NCBI GenBank assembly: GCA_964440795.1
Contig: CAYTTQ010000001.1
Span: 37,328 to 101,327, forward strand
Length of the DNA stretch: 64,000 nt
Reading direction: 5' to 3'
From: C00003060 sp964440795
GTDB taxonomy: Bacteria > Desulfobacterota > Desulfobacteria > Desulfobacterales > C00003060
The notes under the pieces are model-generated. The model was not told where the DNA came from. It saw nothing but the letters and a program-made list of their open reading frames with translations, and searched no databases. Below, piece by piece: positions 42,737-52,176 of this stretch (the first letter of the stretch is position 1; every line of letters begins with the position of its first letter). Position numbers and translations under genes: made by a program.

Positions 42737-43774
42737 ATGGAAGTTACCGTACAACAACTCGCGCAGTTGGTTTCCGGCACGGTTGAGGGAAATGAAAGTC
42801 TCCGTTTAAAAGGGATTTCTGCCTTTGACACCGCCGAACCAGACCAACTAACGTTTGCCAATGCCCCTGATTATCTGAAAAAAATAGATGACACACGGGC
42901 GAGTGCCGTAATTGTGCCTCAAACGGCACCTCGGTCTGAAAAGGTCTTGTTACGGGTCAATGACCCCTATCTGGCCTTGGCGAAAATCTCTGGGTTCTTT
43001 CATGGCGCTCGACGGGTGCCGCCGGGCATTAGCCCCAACGCATATATTGGATCTGATTTTACTTGTGGCAAGGATATATCCGTATTCCCCGGGGTTGTAG
43101 TCGGAAACGGCGTCACCGTGGGTGACAATGTCGTCTTGTACGGTAGTGTCGTCGTCAGCGACGGAGTTCACATCGGAGATGACACGGTTGTTTATCCCAA
43201 TGTGTCTATCATGGAAAACTGCCGAATCGGCAAACGGGTCGTTATACATGCGGGGTCGGTAATCGGTAGTGATGGGTTTGGCTTCGCCGGTGACGGAAAT
43301 CATTACCATAAAATACCCCAGGTCGGTATCGTTCAAGTCGATGACGATGTAGAAATCGGCGCCTGCAACGCCATTGACCGAGCCACCTTTGGCCGTACTT
43401 GGATAAAACGGGGGGTAAAAACGGACAACCTGGTTCATATCGCCCACAATGTGGTGGTCGGAGAAGATACCGTGCTTGTTGCCCAGGTAGGTATTGCGGG
43501 CAGTGTCACGGTGGGACACCATTGCATTCTTGCCGGTCAGGCCGGAGTGGGACAACATCTTAGTATTGGCAATCGGGCAACAATTGGGCCCCAAGCCGGT
43601 ATAACCAAATCAGTCCCGGCGGGACAGATCGTGTCGGGAACTCCGGGTATACCCCATCGGCTTTGGCTAAAGGTATCCAACATTATTGCCAAGCTCCCTG
43701 AAATGAAGAAACACCTTAAAACAATGGAAAAGCGAATCGCCGATCTGGAATCTTCTCAAGACCTCAAAAAGTGA
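42737..43774 (+). CDS. lpxD: UDP-3-O-(3-hydroxyacyl)glucosamine N-acyltransferase
   Basis: A 345-residue enzyme of the third step of lipid A synthesis. Residues 1-100 form the N-terminal uridine-binding domain (LKGISAFDTAEPDQLTFANAP); residues ~105-305 are left-handed beta-helix hexapeptide repeats with the catalytic His in LVHIAHNVVVGEDTVL; a C-terminal helix of ~40 residues closes it. No clear ribosome binding site precedes the ATG. A palindromic element ends just upstream, so it may share or lose transcription from the bamA operon. Confidence 0.97.
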   Translation: MEVTVQQLAQLVSGTVEGNESLRLKGISAFDTAEPDQLTFANAPDYLKKIDDTRASAVIVPQTAPRSEKVLLRVNDPYLALAKISGFFHGARRVPPGISPNAYIGSDFTCGKDISVFPGVVVGNGVTVGDNVVLYGSVVVSDGVHIGDDTVVYPNVSIMENCRIGKRVVIHAGSVIGSDGFGFAGDGNHYHKIPQVGIVQVDDDVEIGACNAIDRATFGRTWIKRGVKTDNLVHIAHNVVVGEDTVLVAQVGIAGSVTVGHHCILAGQAGVGQHLSIGNRATIGPQAGITKSVPAGQIVSGTPGIPHRLWLKVSNIIAKLPEMKKHLKTMEKRIADLESSQDLKK

Positions 43775-43846
43775 CTCGGACAAGTCCGGAAGGGTTTTAA
43801 TGTGGTTATGTTGCAAGATTGACGGCTAACAAACAAAGGTAAACCT

Positions 43847-44293
43847 ATGGAAACCGCGTACGACATTAATGAGATCTTGGAATTTTTGCCCCATCGCTAT
43901 CCGTTTATACTGGTGGATCGAATTACTGAAATCTCGCGGGGAAAACACATCGTCGGGCTGAAGAATGTGACCATTAACGAGCCCTTCTTTCATGGGCATT
44001 TCCCGCAAATGCCCGTCATGCCCGGCGTTTTGATCATTGAAGCCATGGCACAGGTGGGCGGTGTCCTCGTTTATGACTCCCTGCCCGAAGAGGAGAAAAA
44101 AGGCGTTGTCTACTTCATGGGCGTCGACAAGGCTCGGTTCAGGAAGCCCGTGGTTCCGGGAGATCAACTTGTCATTGATGTCGCCTGGACAAAAAAGCGG
44201 GGCAACGTCTCTAGGATGTCGGGCAAAACCTTTGTAGACGGCGAATTGGTGGCGGAGGCCGAAGTAATGGCCATGATAGGAGAAAAATCGTGA
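43847..44293 (+). CDS. fabZ: 3-hydroxyacyl-ACP dehydratase FabZ
   Basis: A 148-residue hot-dog-fold dehydratase of fatty acid synthesis. The active-site His and Glu lie in FFHGHFPQMPVMPGVLIIEAMAQ; the N-terminus has ILEFLPHRYPFILVDRI. AAGGT lies eight bases before the ATG. It overlaps lpxA by 4 nt (GTGA), so the two are translationally coupled, linking supply of 3-hydroxyacyl-ACP between phospholipid and lipid A. Confidence 0.97.
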   Translation: METAYDINEILEFLPHRYPFILVDRITEISRGKHIVGLKNVTINEPFFHGHFPQMPVMPGVLIIEAMAQVGGVLVYDSLPEEEKKGVVYFMGVDKARFRKPVVPGDQLVIDVAWTKKRGNVSRMSGKTFVDGELVAEAEVMAMIGEKS

Positions 44294-45063
44294 TTCATCC
44301 CACTGCGATAGTTGACCCGAAGGCGGAAATCGCTTCTGATGTTGAAATTGGCCCGTTTTGCGTTATCGGTAAACGGGTACGAATTGCATCCGGTACAACA
44401 ATAGGGCCGCACGTAACCATTGATCAAGACACCACCGTAGGAGAAAATTGCAAAATCTTTCAGTACGCCTCCGTCGGCGCCGACCCTCAAGCGATTAAGT
44501 ATAAAGGCGAAAGGACATCTGCAAAGATCGGCAGCGGCACGACCATTCGCGAGTTTGCTACCGTTCATCGAGGAACTGAATTCGGAGGAGGACAAACAGA
44601 AGTCGGCGAACAGAACTTTCTGATGGCCTATACTCACATTGCCCATGATTGTTTTACCGGTAAGCGGGTTATTTTTGCCAATGCGGCCAGTCTCGGCGGT
44701 CACATTCGGGTTGGAGATTATGCGACACTCGGGGCATTCGTAGCCGTTCACCAATTCGTGCGTATCGGCAATCACGCCTTTATCGGAGCCGTAAGCGGAA
44801 TCACAAAAGACATCCCGCCGTATGTTCTGGCGTCGGGTTCACCTCGAGCGGTGTTGCATGGTCTAAACAGTGTGGGGCTCAAGCGTCAGGACTTTGATGA
44901 AAAAACCATTCGAAATCTGAAAAGAGCCTACCGCATACTTTTTCGCTTAGGATTAACGCTCAACGAGGGCATTGAAAGAGCCATGGCGGAAGTGGAACAA
45001 ATACCGGAGGTGATTAATTTCCTCGAGTTCATAAAGTCTTCGCAACGGGGGGTAACCAGGTAG
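44290..45063 (+). CDS. lpxA: UDP-N-acetylglucosamine O-acyltransferase
   Basis: A 257-residue enzyme committing UDP-GlcNAc to lipid A. It begins with a GTG start within the fabZ stop (MIHPTAIVDPKAEIASDVEIGPFCVIG), has hexapeptide beta-helix repeats to residue ~190, the catalytic His in MAYTHIAHDCFTGKRV, and a C-terminal helical domain (NSVGLKRQDF). Length matches the family. lpxI follows after 145 nt. Confidence 0.97.
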   Translation: MIHPTAIVDPKAEIASDVEIGPFCVIGKRVRIASGTTIGPHVTIDQDTTVGENCKIFQYASVGADPQAIKYKGERTSAKIGSGTTIREFATVHRGTEFGGGQTEVGEQNFLMAYTHIAHDCFTGKRVIFANAASLGGHIRVGDYATLGAFVAVHQFVRIGNHAFIGAVSGITKDIPPYVLASGSPRAVLHGLNSVGLKRQDFDEKTIRNLKRAYRILFRLGLTLNEGIERAMAEVEQIPEVINFLEFIKSSQRGVTR

Positions 45064-45208
45064 CGCTGCACACTCTGTCGCGGGTCAAAAGTGCTTTTGG
45101 CGCTTTGATCCTTGCGTTTTTAACCGGGTGCAAAGCACCGCGCTCGGTTACAAATTATCTATTTCTCTTCCGTCTTTTTGGAGAATCGGACAGAGACATC
45201 GAACTACC

Positions 45209-46021
45209 ATGAAACGGATTGGGCTTATAGCGGGGAGCGGACAGTTCCCCATTATTTTTTCCAAAATCGCCCGGCAAAACAATCTGGAGGTTTGTGCAGT
45301 TGCACACGTGAACGAAACCGACCCGATTCTCGAAAACCATGTAAATGCCATCAAGTGGGTGAAGCTGGGACAACTCGGTGCTATGATCAAGTTTTTCAGA
45401 AGCTATAACGTAAAAGACGCGGTCATGGCGGGCGCCATTACCAAGACGAACATGTTTTCAAATGCCATGCCGGATTTGAAGGCCTTGAAGGTCTTGGCTA
45501 CCATGAAGCATACCCAGGACGACGGTTTGCTGCGCAGCGTCGCCGGCGTACTGGAAGCCGAGGGGGTTTCCGTTCTGCCCCCCACATTTCTGTTGCCGGA
45601 ACTCCTTGCTGAGCCGGGATGTTGGACCAAGAGAAAACCGAGCCGGTCGGAACTGGCGGACGTCCGTTTCGGGTGGCGAATAGTCAAAGAAATTGGCCGG
45701 TTGGATATCGGGCAGACCCTGGTAGTCAGACAGGGATCCGTTATGGCGGTGGAGGCCATCGACGGAACAGATGCAACAGTCAGAAGGGGCGGGATGCTGG
45801 GGAAAAAGCATACGGTCGTGATTAAGGCAAGCAAGCCCACCCAGGATCTAAGGTTCGATATGCCGGCGGTAGGCATCAAAACCATCCAGACCATGAGCGA
45901 GGTTAGGGCCTCCGTTCTAGCCATCGAGGCCGGAAGGAGTCTGGTTTTCGATAAAGAAGAAATGGTCGCGCTGGCCGAGAGAAGGGACATTGCCATACTG
46001 GCAATGCGTGACGAGGAATGA
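45209..46021 (+). CDS. lpxI: UDP-2,3-diacylglucosamine pyrophosphatase LpxI
   Basis: A 270-residue hydrolase making lipid X from UDP-2,3-diacylglucosamine. It starts KRIGLIAGSGQFPIIFSK, has GQLGAMIKFFRSYNVKDAVMAG, and the C-terminal DUF1009 domain with IDGTDATVRRGGMLGKKHTVVIKASKP (split here) and FDMPAVGIKTI. LpxI replaces LpxH in many alpha- and deltaproteobacteria; no LpxH is seen. ATG 45209 matches the family start; an upstream start would add 27 unrelated residues. It overlaps the next gene by 4 nt. Confidence 0.95.
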   Translation: MKRIGLIAGSGQFPIIFSKIARQNNLEVCAVAHVNETDPILENHVNAIKWVKLGQLGAMIKFFRSYNVKDAVMAGAITKTNMFSNAMPDLKALKVLATMKHTQDDGLLRSVAGVLEAEGVSVLPPTFLLPELLAEPGCWTKRKPSRSELADVRFGWRIVKEIGRLDIGQTLVVRQGSVMAVEAIDGTDATVRRGGMLGKKHTVVIKASKPTQDLRFDMPAVGIKTIQTMSEVRASVLAIEAGRSLVFDKEEMVALAERRDIAILAMRDEE

Positions 46022-46977
46022 AACCAATACGTGTGGGCGTCGTGGGTGTTGGCCATTTAGGTAAATATCACACCGAAAAATATGCCTTGATGAAAGATGT
46101 TGAACTCGTGGGTGTTGCAGATGTCGTTCATGAGCGGGCCCGAGAGGTAGCGACCCGGTATGGAACCCAAGCCTTTAAGGACTATAAAGACTTGCTGGGA
46201 AAGGTGGATGCGGCAAGCATTGTCGTGCCCACGGACCATCACTTTGCGGTCAGTCTTGAGTTCTTGAAAGCAAACGTAGATTTGCTGATCGAAAAGCCGA
46301 TCACGGAAACCCTGGATGAAGCAGATCAATTGATTCGTACGGCAGATTCCAAGGACCTCATCATTCAAGTCGGACACTTGGAAAGATTCAATCCGGCAAT
46401 CATGGCTGTAAGCGAAACCATCAGCGATCCGTTGTTTATAGAATCAGACCGCCTTAGTGGATTTACGCAGCGAGGAACGGAAGTCAACGTCGTTTTGGAT
46501 TTGATGATTCATGATATCGACATCATATTGAGTCTGGTCAAATCGAAAATTAAGCACATCCATGCCGTCGGGGTACCCGTGGTGACTCCGGAAGTAGACA
46601 TCGCCAACGCCCGCCTGATCTTTGAAAACGGCTGCGTAGCCAATGTTACGGCAAGCCGAATTTCTATGAAGAGTATGCGAAAAATTCGTTTTTTTCAAAA
46701 AGATACCTATGTTTCCGTGAACTATGCGGACCACGACATTACCGTCGTGCGAAAAGATGACAAGGGCACGGGTCTTCCGGTTCCCGGCATGTCCATGGAG
46801 CAATTGAAATTTGACAGGGCCGATTCACTGAAAACTGAGCTTGAGTCCTTCATCACATCGGTTAAGACTCGGCAAACGCCCGCGGCTTCCGGTGTAGATG
46901 GACGAAAGGCCCTTCAAGTGGCCATTGATATCGTCAAACAAATTACGAGTAGTTCGGAGGCGGCGTTTTACGGATAG
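46018..46977 (+). CDS. Gfo/Idh/MocA family oxidoreductase in the lipid A operon
   Basis: A 319-residue NAD(P)-dependent sugar dehydrogenase-like protein. The Rossmann motif is VGVVGVGHLGKYHTEKY; LIEKPITETLDEADQLI carries the EKP catalytic-site motif, and MIHDIDIILSLV the second conserved His-Asp region. It overlaps lpxI (ATGA) and precedes lpxB by 48 nt, so it belongs to lipid A synthesis or modification. By position and family it could be GnnA, the UDP-GlcNAc 3-dehydrogenase needed for amide-linked diaminosugar lipid A, but its aminotransferase partner GnnB is absent here. Similar genes are common at this site in related bacteria. Confidence 0.9.
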   Translation: MKPIRVGVVGVGHLGKYHTEKYALMKDVELVGVADVVHERAREVATRYGTQAFKDYKDLLGKVDAASIVVPTDHHFAVSLEFLKANVDLLIEKPITETLDEADQLIRTADSKDLIIQVGHLERFNPAIMAVSETISDPLFIESDRLSGFTQRGTEVNVVLDLMIHDIDIILSLVKSKIKHIHAVGVPVVTPEVDIANARLIFENGCVANVTASRISMKSMRKIRFFQKDTYVSVNYADHDITVVRKDDKGTGLPVPGMSMEQLKFDRADSLKTELESFITSVKTRQTPAASGVDGRKALQVAIDIVKQITSSSEAAFYG

Positions 46978-47025
46978 CACGGAAGGAGCTTCTTCAAAGC
47001 TACAAGAAAAGAAGAACTGAGGCGG

Positions 47026-48153
47026 ATGGTAGGCGGAAAAAAAATCATGATTATCGCCGGGGAAGCATCCGGAGATAGTCACGGTGCTCACTTGGTGAAA
47101 GCCATGCTGAAATTGGATAGAGGCCTTTCTTTTTTCGGCATCGGCGGGCAGGCCATGGAAAGCGCTGGTGTCCAGATACGGGTCAACTATGCCGCCATGG
47201 CCGTTGTCGGATTGTCTGAGGTCCTGATCAAACTCGGGAGTCTCCTTCGGGCCTCCAGGATCGCCAAAAATGACCTCAGAAAGCGGCGCCCCGACCTGTT
47301 GATCGTAATCGATTTTCCGGACTTTAACCTGCATATAGCCACAGCAGCAAAGAAACTGGGCATTCCGGTTTTTTACTATATCAGCCCCCAGATCTGGGCT
47401 TGGCGGGTCGGTAGGCTGAACAAGATCAAGAAGGTGGTCGATCACATGATCGTTATTTTTCCCTTTGAGGAAAACTTTTATCGCAGCTCCGGGGTACCGG
47501 TAACCTTTGTCGGGCACCCTTTGCTGGACCACACGCCGCCCGAGGTGGGCTCGAACATCGGGCGGGACGTCGAAACCGAACGGGTGACCATCGGATGTCT
47601 GCCCGGCAGTCGCAACGAAGAGGTTCGGCGCCTCCTTCCCGTTATGGTCAGGGCATCGGAAATCATATCCGAGAGTGTCCCCAATCCCCGGTTTGTTATT
47701 CCCCTTGCCTCTTCGGTAAACAGAACGACGGTGGAATCCATTCTCCGGGGGACGTCTTCCACATTCCAACTGGTATCGAACAAACTTAACGAAGTGTTGA
47801 AGCGATCTACCCTGCTTATTACCGCCTCGGGTACCGTAACCCTGGAAGCCGCTCTGGCGGGAACCCCTATGATCATTGTGTACAAAGTTTCACGCCTCAG
47901 CTATTGGATCGGCAAGCATCTCATACGCGTCAAACATATCGGTCTTCCCAATCTGATTGCCGCAAAACCTGTGGTCCCCGAACTCATACAACATGAGGCA
48001 TCAGCCGAAAATATTGCTCGCAATGCATTAACCTTGCTCCGGAACAAAACGAGGCTTGCGCAGATGCGACTGCAACTCATCCACACGGCGAAAACCTTAG
48101 GGTCACCCGGGGCTTCCGAAAGGGCGGCAAGGATTGCCCTGTCCATGCTTTGA
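47026..48153 (+). CDS. lpxB: Lipid A disaccharide synthase
   Basis: A 375-residue GT19 glycosyltransferase joining UDP-diacylglucosamine and lipid X. Typical motifs: IMIIAGEASGDSHGAHL, FFGIGGQAMESAGV, LLIVIDFPDFNLHIA, YYISPQIWAWRVGRL, FVGHPLLD, CLPGSRNEEVRRLLPVM and TASGTVTLEAALAGTPMIIVYK. GAGGCGG precedes the ATG. A 261-nt gap without a gene follows. Confidence 0.97.
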   Translation: MVGGKKIMIIAGEASGDSHGAHLVKAMLKLDRGLSFFGIGGQAMESAGVQIRVNYAAMAVVGLSEVLIKLGSLLRASRIAKNDLRKRRPDLLIVIDFPDFNLHIATAAKKLGIPVFYYISPQIWAWRVGRLNKIKKVVDHMIVIFPFEENFYRSSGVPVTFVGHPLLDHTPPEVGSNIGRDVETERVTIGCLPGSRNEEVRRLLPVMVRASEIISESVPNPRFVIPLASSVNRTTVESILRGTSSTFQLVSNKLNEVLKRSTLLITASGTVTLEAALAGTPMIIVYKVSRLSYWIGKHLIRVKHIGLPNLIAAKPVVPELIQHEASAENIARNALTLLRNKTRLAQMRLQLIHTAKTLGSPGASERAARIALSML

Positions 48154-48414
48154 TTGACAAAACAGCCTGGTGGCATATGATTTTTGTCATGACACTACCC
48201 GTGACACATAGCTGCCCGGGCGCATACCTAGCTTGTCACTGAAACCATTCCGGCGCAGCCGCCCATCGCGGAAAGCCCTGTTTCCCGGATCACAAGGTTT
48301 AATGGATGAACGCGCGGTTGCGGGCGCAAAGCAAGGCATCAGCTCGCCCTGCTTTTACATATCCCCCTGGAAGTGACTGTTTGGGGTGACTTTCAACACG
48401 GATTCGGATAGGTC

Positions 48415-49092
48415 ATGGATACTACAACAGGCAAACGTTCTGAACGAAAATGGTGCTGGGTCGGCCGAGTGGGCAAACTGGCCATCGATGTGATCTGCGC
48501 CACGTTGCGAATCCGCCTTGTGGACTTTCATCGGGCAAAGCATACCATTGACACCGGAAAATATATCTTTGCTTTCTGGCATTCCAGGATCTTGGCCATC
48601 AGTTATCTGTATAGAGGCCGAGGAACCGCAATACTTGTAAGCAGTTCCAAGGACGGTGAAATCATGGCGCGGATATTACAACGGCAGGGACACCGGACGA
48701 TTCGCGGATCGACGTCGCGACACGGGGCTCGAGCCCTGGCAAGATTGGTCAAAATCATCAATCAGGAAAACCGCCCGGGTGTCGTCGTACCGGACGGCCC
48801 GCGGGGGCCGCGGTTCAAAGTGCAGCCGGGGGTTATCGCCTTGTCGAAAAAGACCGCTTGTCCGATTGTACCCATCACCTACAGCTGTGGGAAAATGAAA
48901 GTCTTTTCAAGTTGGGATCGATTCATTTTACCCTGTCCGTTTACAAAATGCGCGGTCATGTACGGCACCCCGGTGTCCGTACCGGCCGACGCGGACGCAA
49001 ATACGCAGGAGCTATGCCGCAGGCGTCTGGAAGAAGAACTCAATCGAATCACCAAAACGGTGGACGCCTATTATGGTCATGCGATAGATTAG
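48415..49092 (+). CDS. DUF374 lysophospholipid acyltransferase family protein
   Basis: A 225-residue protein of the DUF374 branch of the PlsC/LpxL-like acyltransferase superfamily. FAFWHSRILAISYLY carries the HxxxxD-like site variant; VSSSKDGEIMARILQRQGHRTIRGSTSRHGA and VVVPDGPRGPRFKVQPGVIALSKKT are the family signature. No signal peptide; an amphipathic N-terminus suggests peripheral membrane attachment. Located between lpxB and msbA, it may add a secondary acyl chain to lipid A, but this is inferred from context. msbA starts about 50 nt downstream. Confidence 0.92.
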   Translation: MDTTTGKRSERKWCWVGRVGKLAIDVICATLRIRLVDFHRAKHTIDTGKYIFAFWHSRILAISYLYRGRGTAILVSSSKDGEIMARILQRQGHRTIRGSTSRHGARALARLVKIINQENRPGVVVPDGPRGPRFKVQPGVIALSKKTACPIVPITYSCGKMKVFSSWDRFILPCPFTKCAVMYGTPVSVPADADANTQELCRRRLEEELNRITKTVDAYYGHAID

Positions 49093-49144
49093 TTTGCAGC
49101 CCCAATTTGAAGTTTTGCAAAAAACCGTGAAACGCAAGGATGCA

Positions 49145-50941
49145 ATGATGGGTGAACCAACACATACAGGCAAAGATTGGCAGCTTCTGAAGGCCCGGGT
49201 TTGGCCCTTGGTAAAGCCACACTGGCACCATCTACTCATCGCCATGGTGTGCATGACACTGGTCGGCGCTCTGACGGCGGCCTCCGCCTACCTCGTGAAA
49301 CCCGTTCTGGATGAAATATTTTTTAAAAAAGACATGGCAATGCTCAAGATCCTCCCTTTGGCAATCATGCTCCTCTATGTCTTAAAGGGGGCCGCTTACT
49401 TCGGGCAAACCTATCTGATGAACCTTGTCGGACACAAGATTATCAAGCAGCTGCGTGACCAGCTGTACAGCCATATTCAGCGCCTGTCCATGTCCTTTTT
49501 CGACCGTCATGAAACCGGAATGTTAATGGCGAGAATTACCAACGATGTCAATATCGTGAAAGGAATGGTAACGAAGGGCGTAACAGGCCTCATTCAACAC
49601 ACCTTTTCCATCATAGGACTCGTTTTTGTTATTTTCTATAGAGATTGGAAGCTTGCGTTGATCGCCGCGGCCGTTTTTCCTTTGGCAACAATCCCCATTG
49701 TGAAATTCGGCAGACGTATGCGCCGGGTAAGTGCAAAATCTCAGGAAGCCATGGCCGAGGCCAACTCCTTTCTTTATGAGACCTTTTCGGGAAACAAGAT
49801 TGTCAAGGCCTTCGGCATGGAACGATATGAAGATCTCCAGTTTTTTGAAAAAACACATCGTTTGTTCAAATATGAAATGAAGGCGGTAATGGTAAGGGCC
49901 ATGTCGTCGCCGGTCATGGAACTGCTCGGCGGTCTGGGGATAACACTCATTATCTGGTACGGGGGATATAAAGTCATTGCGGGAACCTCCACACCGGGGA
50001 CGTTCTTTTCTTTTATGGCGGCGCTTATCATGCTCTATGAACCGGTAAAAAAGCTCAGCCCCATCAACAATATGATCCAGCACGGTTTGGCGGCCGTCGT
50101 TCGGGTATATGACATTTTAGACACTGTGCCGGACGTTACGGAACCTGCAGCTCCCAAAGTTATGACTACGGGAAGGCATGCGGTTCGTTTCAGCAACGTG
50201 TCGTTTAAATATCAAGACGATGAGGTGCTGAAAGGGATCAATCTTACGGTAACAGCCGGAGAGGTGCTGGCGCTGGTAGGTATAAGCGGCGGGGGCAAGA
50301 CCACTCTGGCCAACCTCATACCTCGGTTCTATGATGTTACACAGGGATCGATACTTATCGACGGCATAGACATCCGCGAATTTTCCCTCGCCGCTCTTCG
50401 TAGCCAAGTGGGTATCGTAACCCAGGATCCCATCCTGTTTAATGACACCATTCGAAACAATATCGCTTACGGCAGGATTGACGCATCCACCCAAGAAATC
50501 ATCGAAGCCGCCCGATCCGCCTACGCTTATGATTTCATCAATGGTTTTCCGGACAAGTTTGATACCGTGGTGGGCGAGAGAGGTCTCCGCCTTTCCGGAG
50601 GGCAGAAGCAGCGTATTTGTATTGCCCGAGCGCTTTTAAAGAATGCTCCGATTCTGATTTTGGACGAGGCCACCTCCGCCTTGGATACAGAGTCAGAAAA
50701 GGCGGTGCAAAAGGCCCTCGAGAATCTGATGAAAGGCCGAACCACTTTTGTAATCGCCCACAGGCTTTCTACGGTGAGACATGCGGACCGGATCGTCGTC
50801 ATTGTGGAAGGCAAGATTATCGAAGAGGGCAAGCATGAAGACCTTCTTTACTTGAACGGAGAATACCGGAAACTATACGACATGCAATTTGAAGCACCCG
50901 GCGGGATACTGCCAACGGGCCCGGAGCCCTCTCCGGCATGA
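49145..50941 (+). CDS. msbA: Lipid A/LPS flippase MsbA-type ABC transporter
   Basis: A 598-residue half transporter. Six hydrophobic helices span residues ~20-320 (LLIAMVCMTLVGALTAASAYLV-like first helix, GLIQHTFSIIGLVFVIFYRDW-like). The ATPase domain has Walker A VGISGGGKTT, signature RLSGGQKQRICIARAL, and Walker B ILILDEATSALD with IAHRLSTV. It flips lipid A-core across the inner membrane. AAGGA supports ATG 49145, with ATG 49148 equally good. It lies between the acyltransferase and lptF. Confidence 0.96.
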   Translation: MMGEPTHTGKDWQLLKARVWPLVKPHWHHLLIAMVCMTLVGALTAASAYLVKPVLDEIFFKKDMAMLKILPLAIMLLYVLKGAAYFGQTYLMNLVGHKIIKQLRDQLYSHIQRLSMSFFDRHETGMLMARITNDVNIVKGMVTKGVTGLIQHTFSIIGLVFVIFYRDWKLALIAAAVFPLATIPIVKFGRRMRRVSAKSQEAMAEANSFLYETFSGNKIVKAFGMERYEDLQFFEKTHRLFKYEMKAVMVRAMSSPVMELLGGLGITLIIWYGGYKVIAGTSTPGTFFSFMAALIMLYEPVKKLSPINNMIQHGLAAVVRVYDILDTVPDVTEPAAPKVMTTGRHAVRFSNVSFKYQDDEVLKGINLTVTAGEVLALVGISGGGKTTLANLIPRFYDVTQGSILIDGIDIREFSLAALRSQVGIVTQDPILFNDTIRNNIAYGRIDASTQEIIEAARSAYAYDFINGFPDKFDTVVGERGLRLSGGQKQRICIARALLKNAPILILDEATSALDTESEKAVQKALENLMKGRTTFVIAHRLSTVRHADRIVVIVEGKIIEEGKHEDLLYLNGEYRKLYDMQFEAPGGILPTGPEPSPA

Positions 50942-50990
50942 ATTTCACAATAATCATCGGAACCGACCCACGGAACGACGTAATACTGCC

Positions 50991-52172
50991 ATGAGAGTTT
51001 TCGGACTGATAAACCGGTATGTTTTTTGGGAAATGGCACCGGTGTTTATACTCAGTTTGCTGCTCTTTACCTTGGTTTTTCTAATGGCCAAGATTCTCGA
51101 TATCACTGACCTAATCGTCCAGTACGGAATCGATGCCAAGGCCATGATCCTTATGCTGGCTTGCTGGATACCCTCTTTTTTGATCTTCGTCATCCCCATG
51201 TCGGTTATGATTGCAGTGGTTCTGGCATTCCTGAGGCTATCCAACGACAATGAGATCCTGGCCATGAAGACTGCCGGGGTCGGCATATACACATTCATAC
51301 CGCCCGTATTCGTCTTCTGTCTGCTCGGTTTTGCCGCCACCGCCTTCATGACCCTGTACGCTTCTCCGTGGGGGCGGCATGCCTTCAAAGGTTTGGTGTT
51401 TCAAACGGCCACTTCAAATATACACGCAGGCATTAAGGAGCGAACATTTAACGACAGTTTTAAAGATGTAATGCTCTATGTCAACCAAGTCGATGAACGT
51501 AGGCGCAAACTAAAAGACATATTTCTTGAGGATCGTCGCACTGAAGGGATGATAACCACTGTGGTCGCCCCGCGCGGGGAAGTTTTTTTCGCTGCGGAAC
51601 AACTGGTTTCTCGATTGAGACTCTATGACGGCATCATTAACCAGCTGGATGAAAGCAAAGAGACCGCCCACTTCGTGAGATTCGACACCTATGACTTTCG
51701 TCTTGATTTCGGATCCATGGTATCGCCAAAGACCGATCGGGAAAAGGACATCAAAGAGATGACCTTCCTGGAACTCAGTCACCGACTGGATAAACCCAGC
51801 GAGAAAAACGAAGAATACTACGCCGGACTCATACAATATCACAAGCGGCTTTCCATACCGTTTGCCTGTTTTGTCCTCGGACTTGTAGCAATACCCTTGG
51901 GCATTCAGTCCAAATCCGCCAAACGTTCTTTCGGGGTTGTTATCGGCTTATTCTTTTTCCTAGTCTATTACGCCTTACTCTCCCTAGGCTTGGCACTGGG
52001 CGAAACCGGACAATGCCCCCCCGCCATCGGCATGTGGATTCCCAACGGGGTGTTAGCTCTCCTGGCGGCATATCTGTTGTTTGTTCGGAGCAGGGAACAA
52101 CCGGTAAAATTACTTTCTGCAAGCTTGGCGTTTTTTCAACGACTCAGATCCGCAGGAAGAGCCTGGAAATGA
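50991..52172 (+). CDS. lptF: LPS export permease LptF
   Basis: A 393-residue YjgP/YjgQ-family permease of the LptBFG complex, which extracts LPS from the inner membrane. Three helices at the N-terminus (MRVFGLINRYVFWEMAPVFI, LIVLMACW-like, VMIAVVLAFLRLSNDNEILAMKT), a periplasmic beta-jellyroll (~130-290) and three C-terminal helices (FACFVLGLVAIPLGIQ). The start at ATG 50991 fits the family; lptG begins 5 nt after its stop. lptB is not in the window. Confidence 0.95.
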   Translation: MRVFGLINRYVFWEMAPVFILSLLLFTLVFLMAKILDITDLIVQYGIDAKAMILMLACWIPSFLIFVIPMSVMIAVVLAFLRLSNDNEILAMKTAGVGIYTFIPPVFVFCLLGFAATAFMTLYASPWGRHAFKGLVFQTATSNIHAGIKERTFNDSFKDVMLYVNQVDERRRKLKDIFLEDRRTEGMITTVVAPRGEVFFAAEQLVSRLRLYDGIINQLDESKETAHFVRFDTYDFRLDFGSMVSPKTDREKDIKEMTFLELSHRLDKPSEKNEEYYAGLIQYHKRLSIPFACFVLGLVAIPLGIQSKSAKRSFGVVIGLFFFLVYYALLSLGLALGETGQCPPAIGMWIPNGVLALLAAYLLFVRSREQPVKLLSASLAFFQRLRSAGRAWK

Positions 52173-52176
52173 TTTG

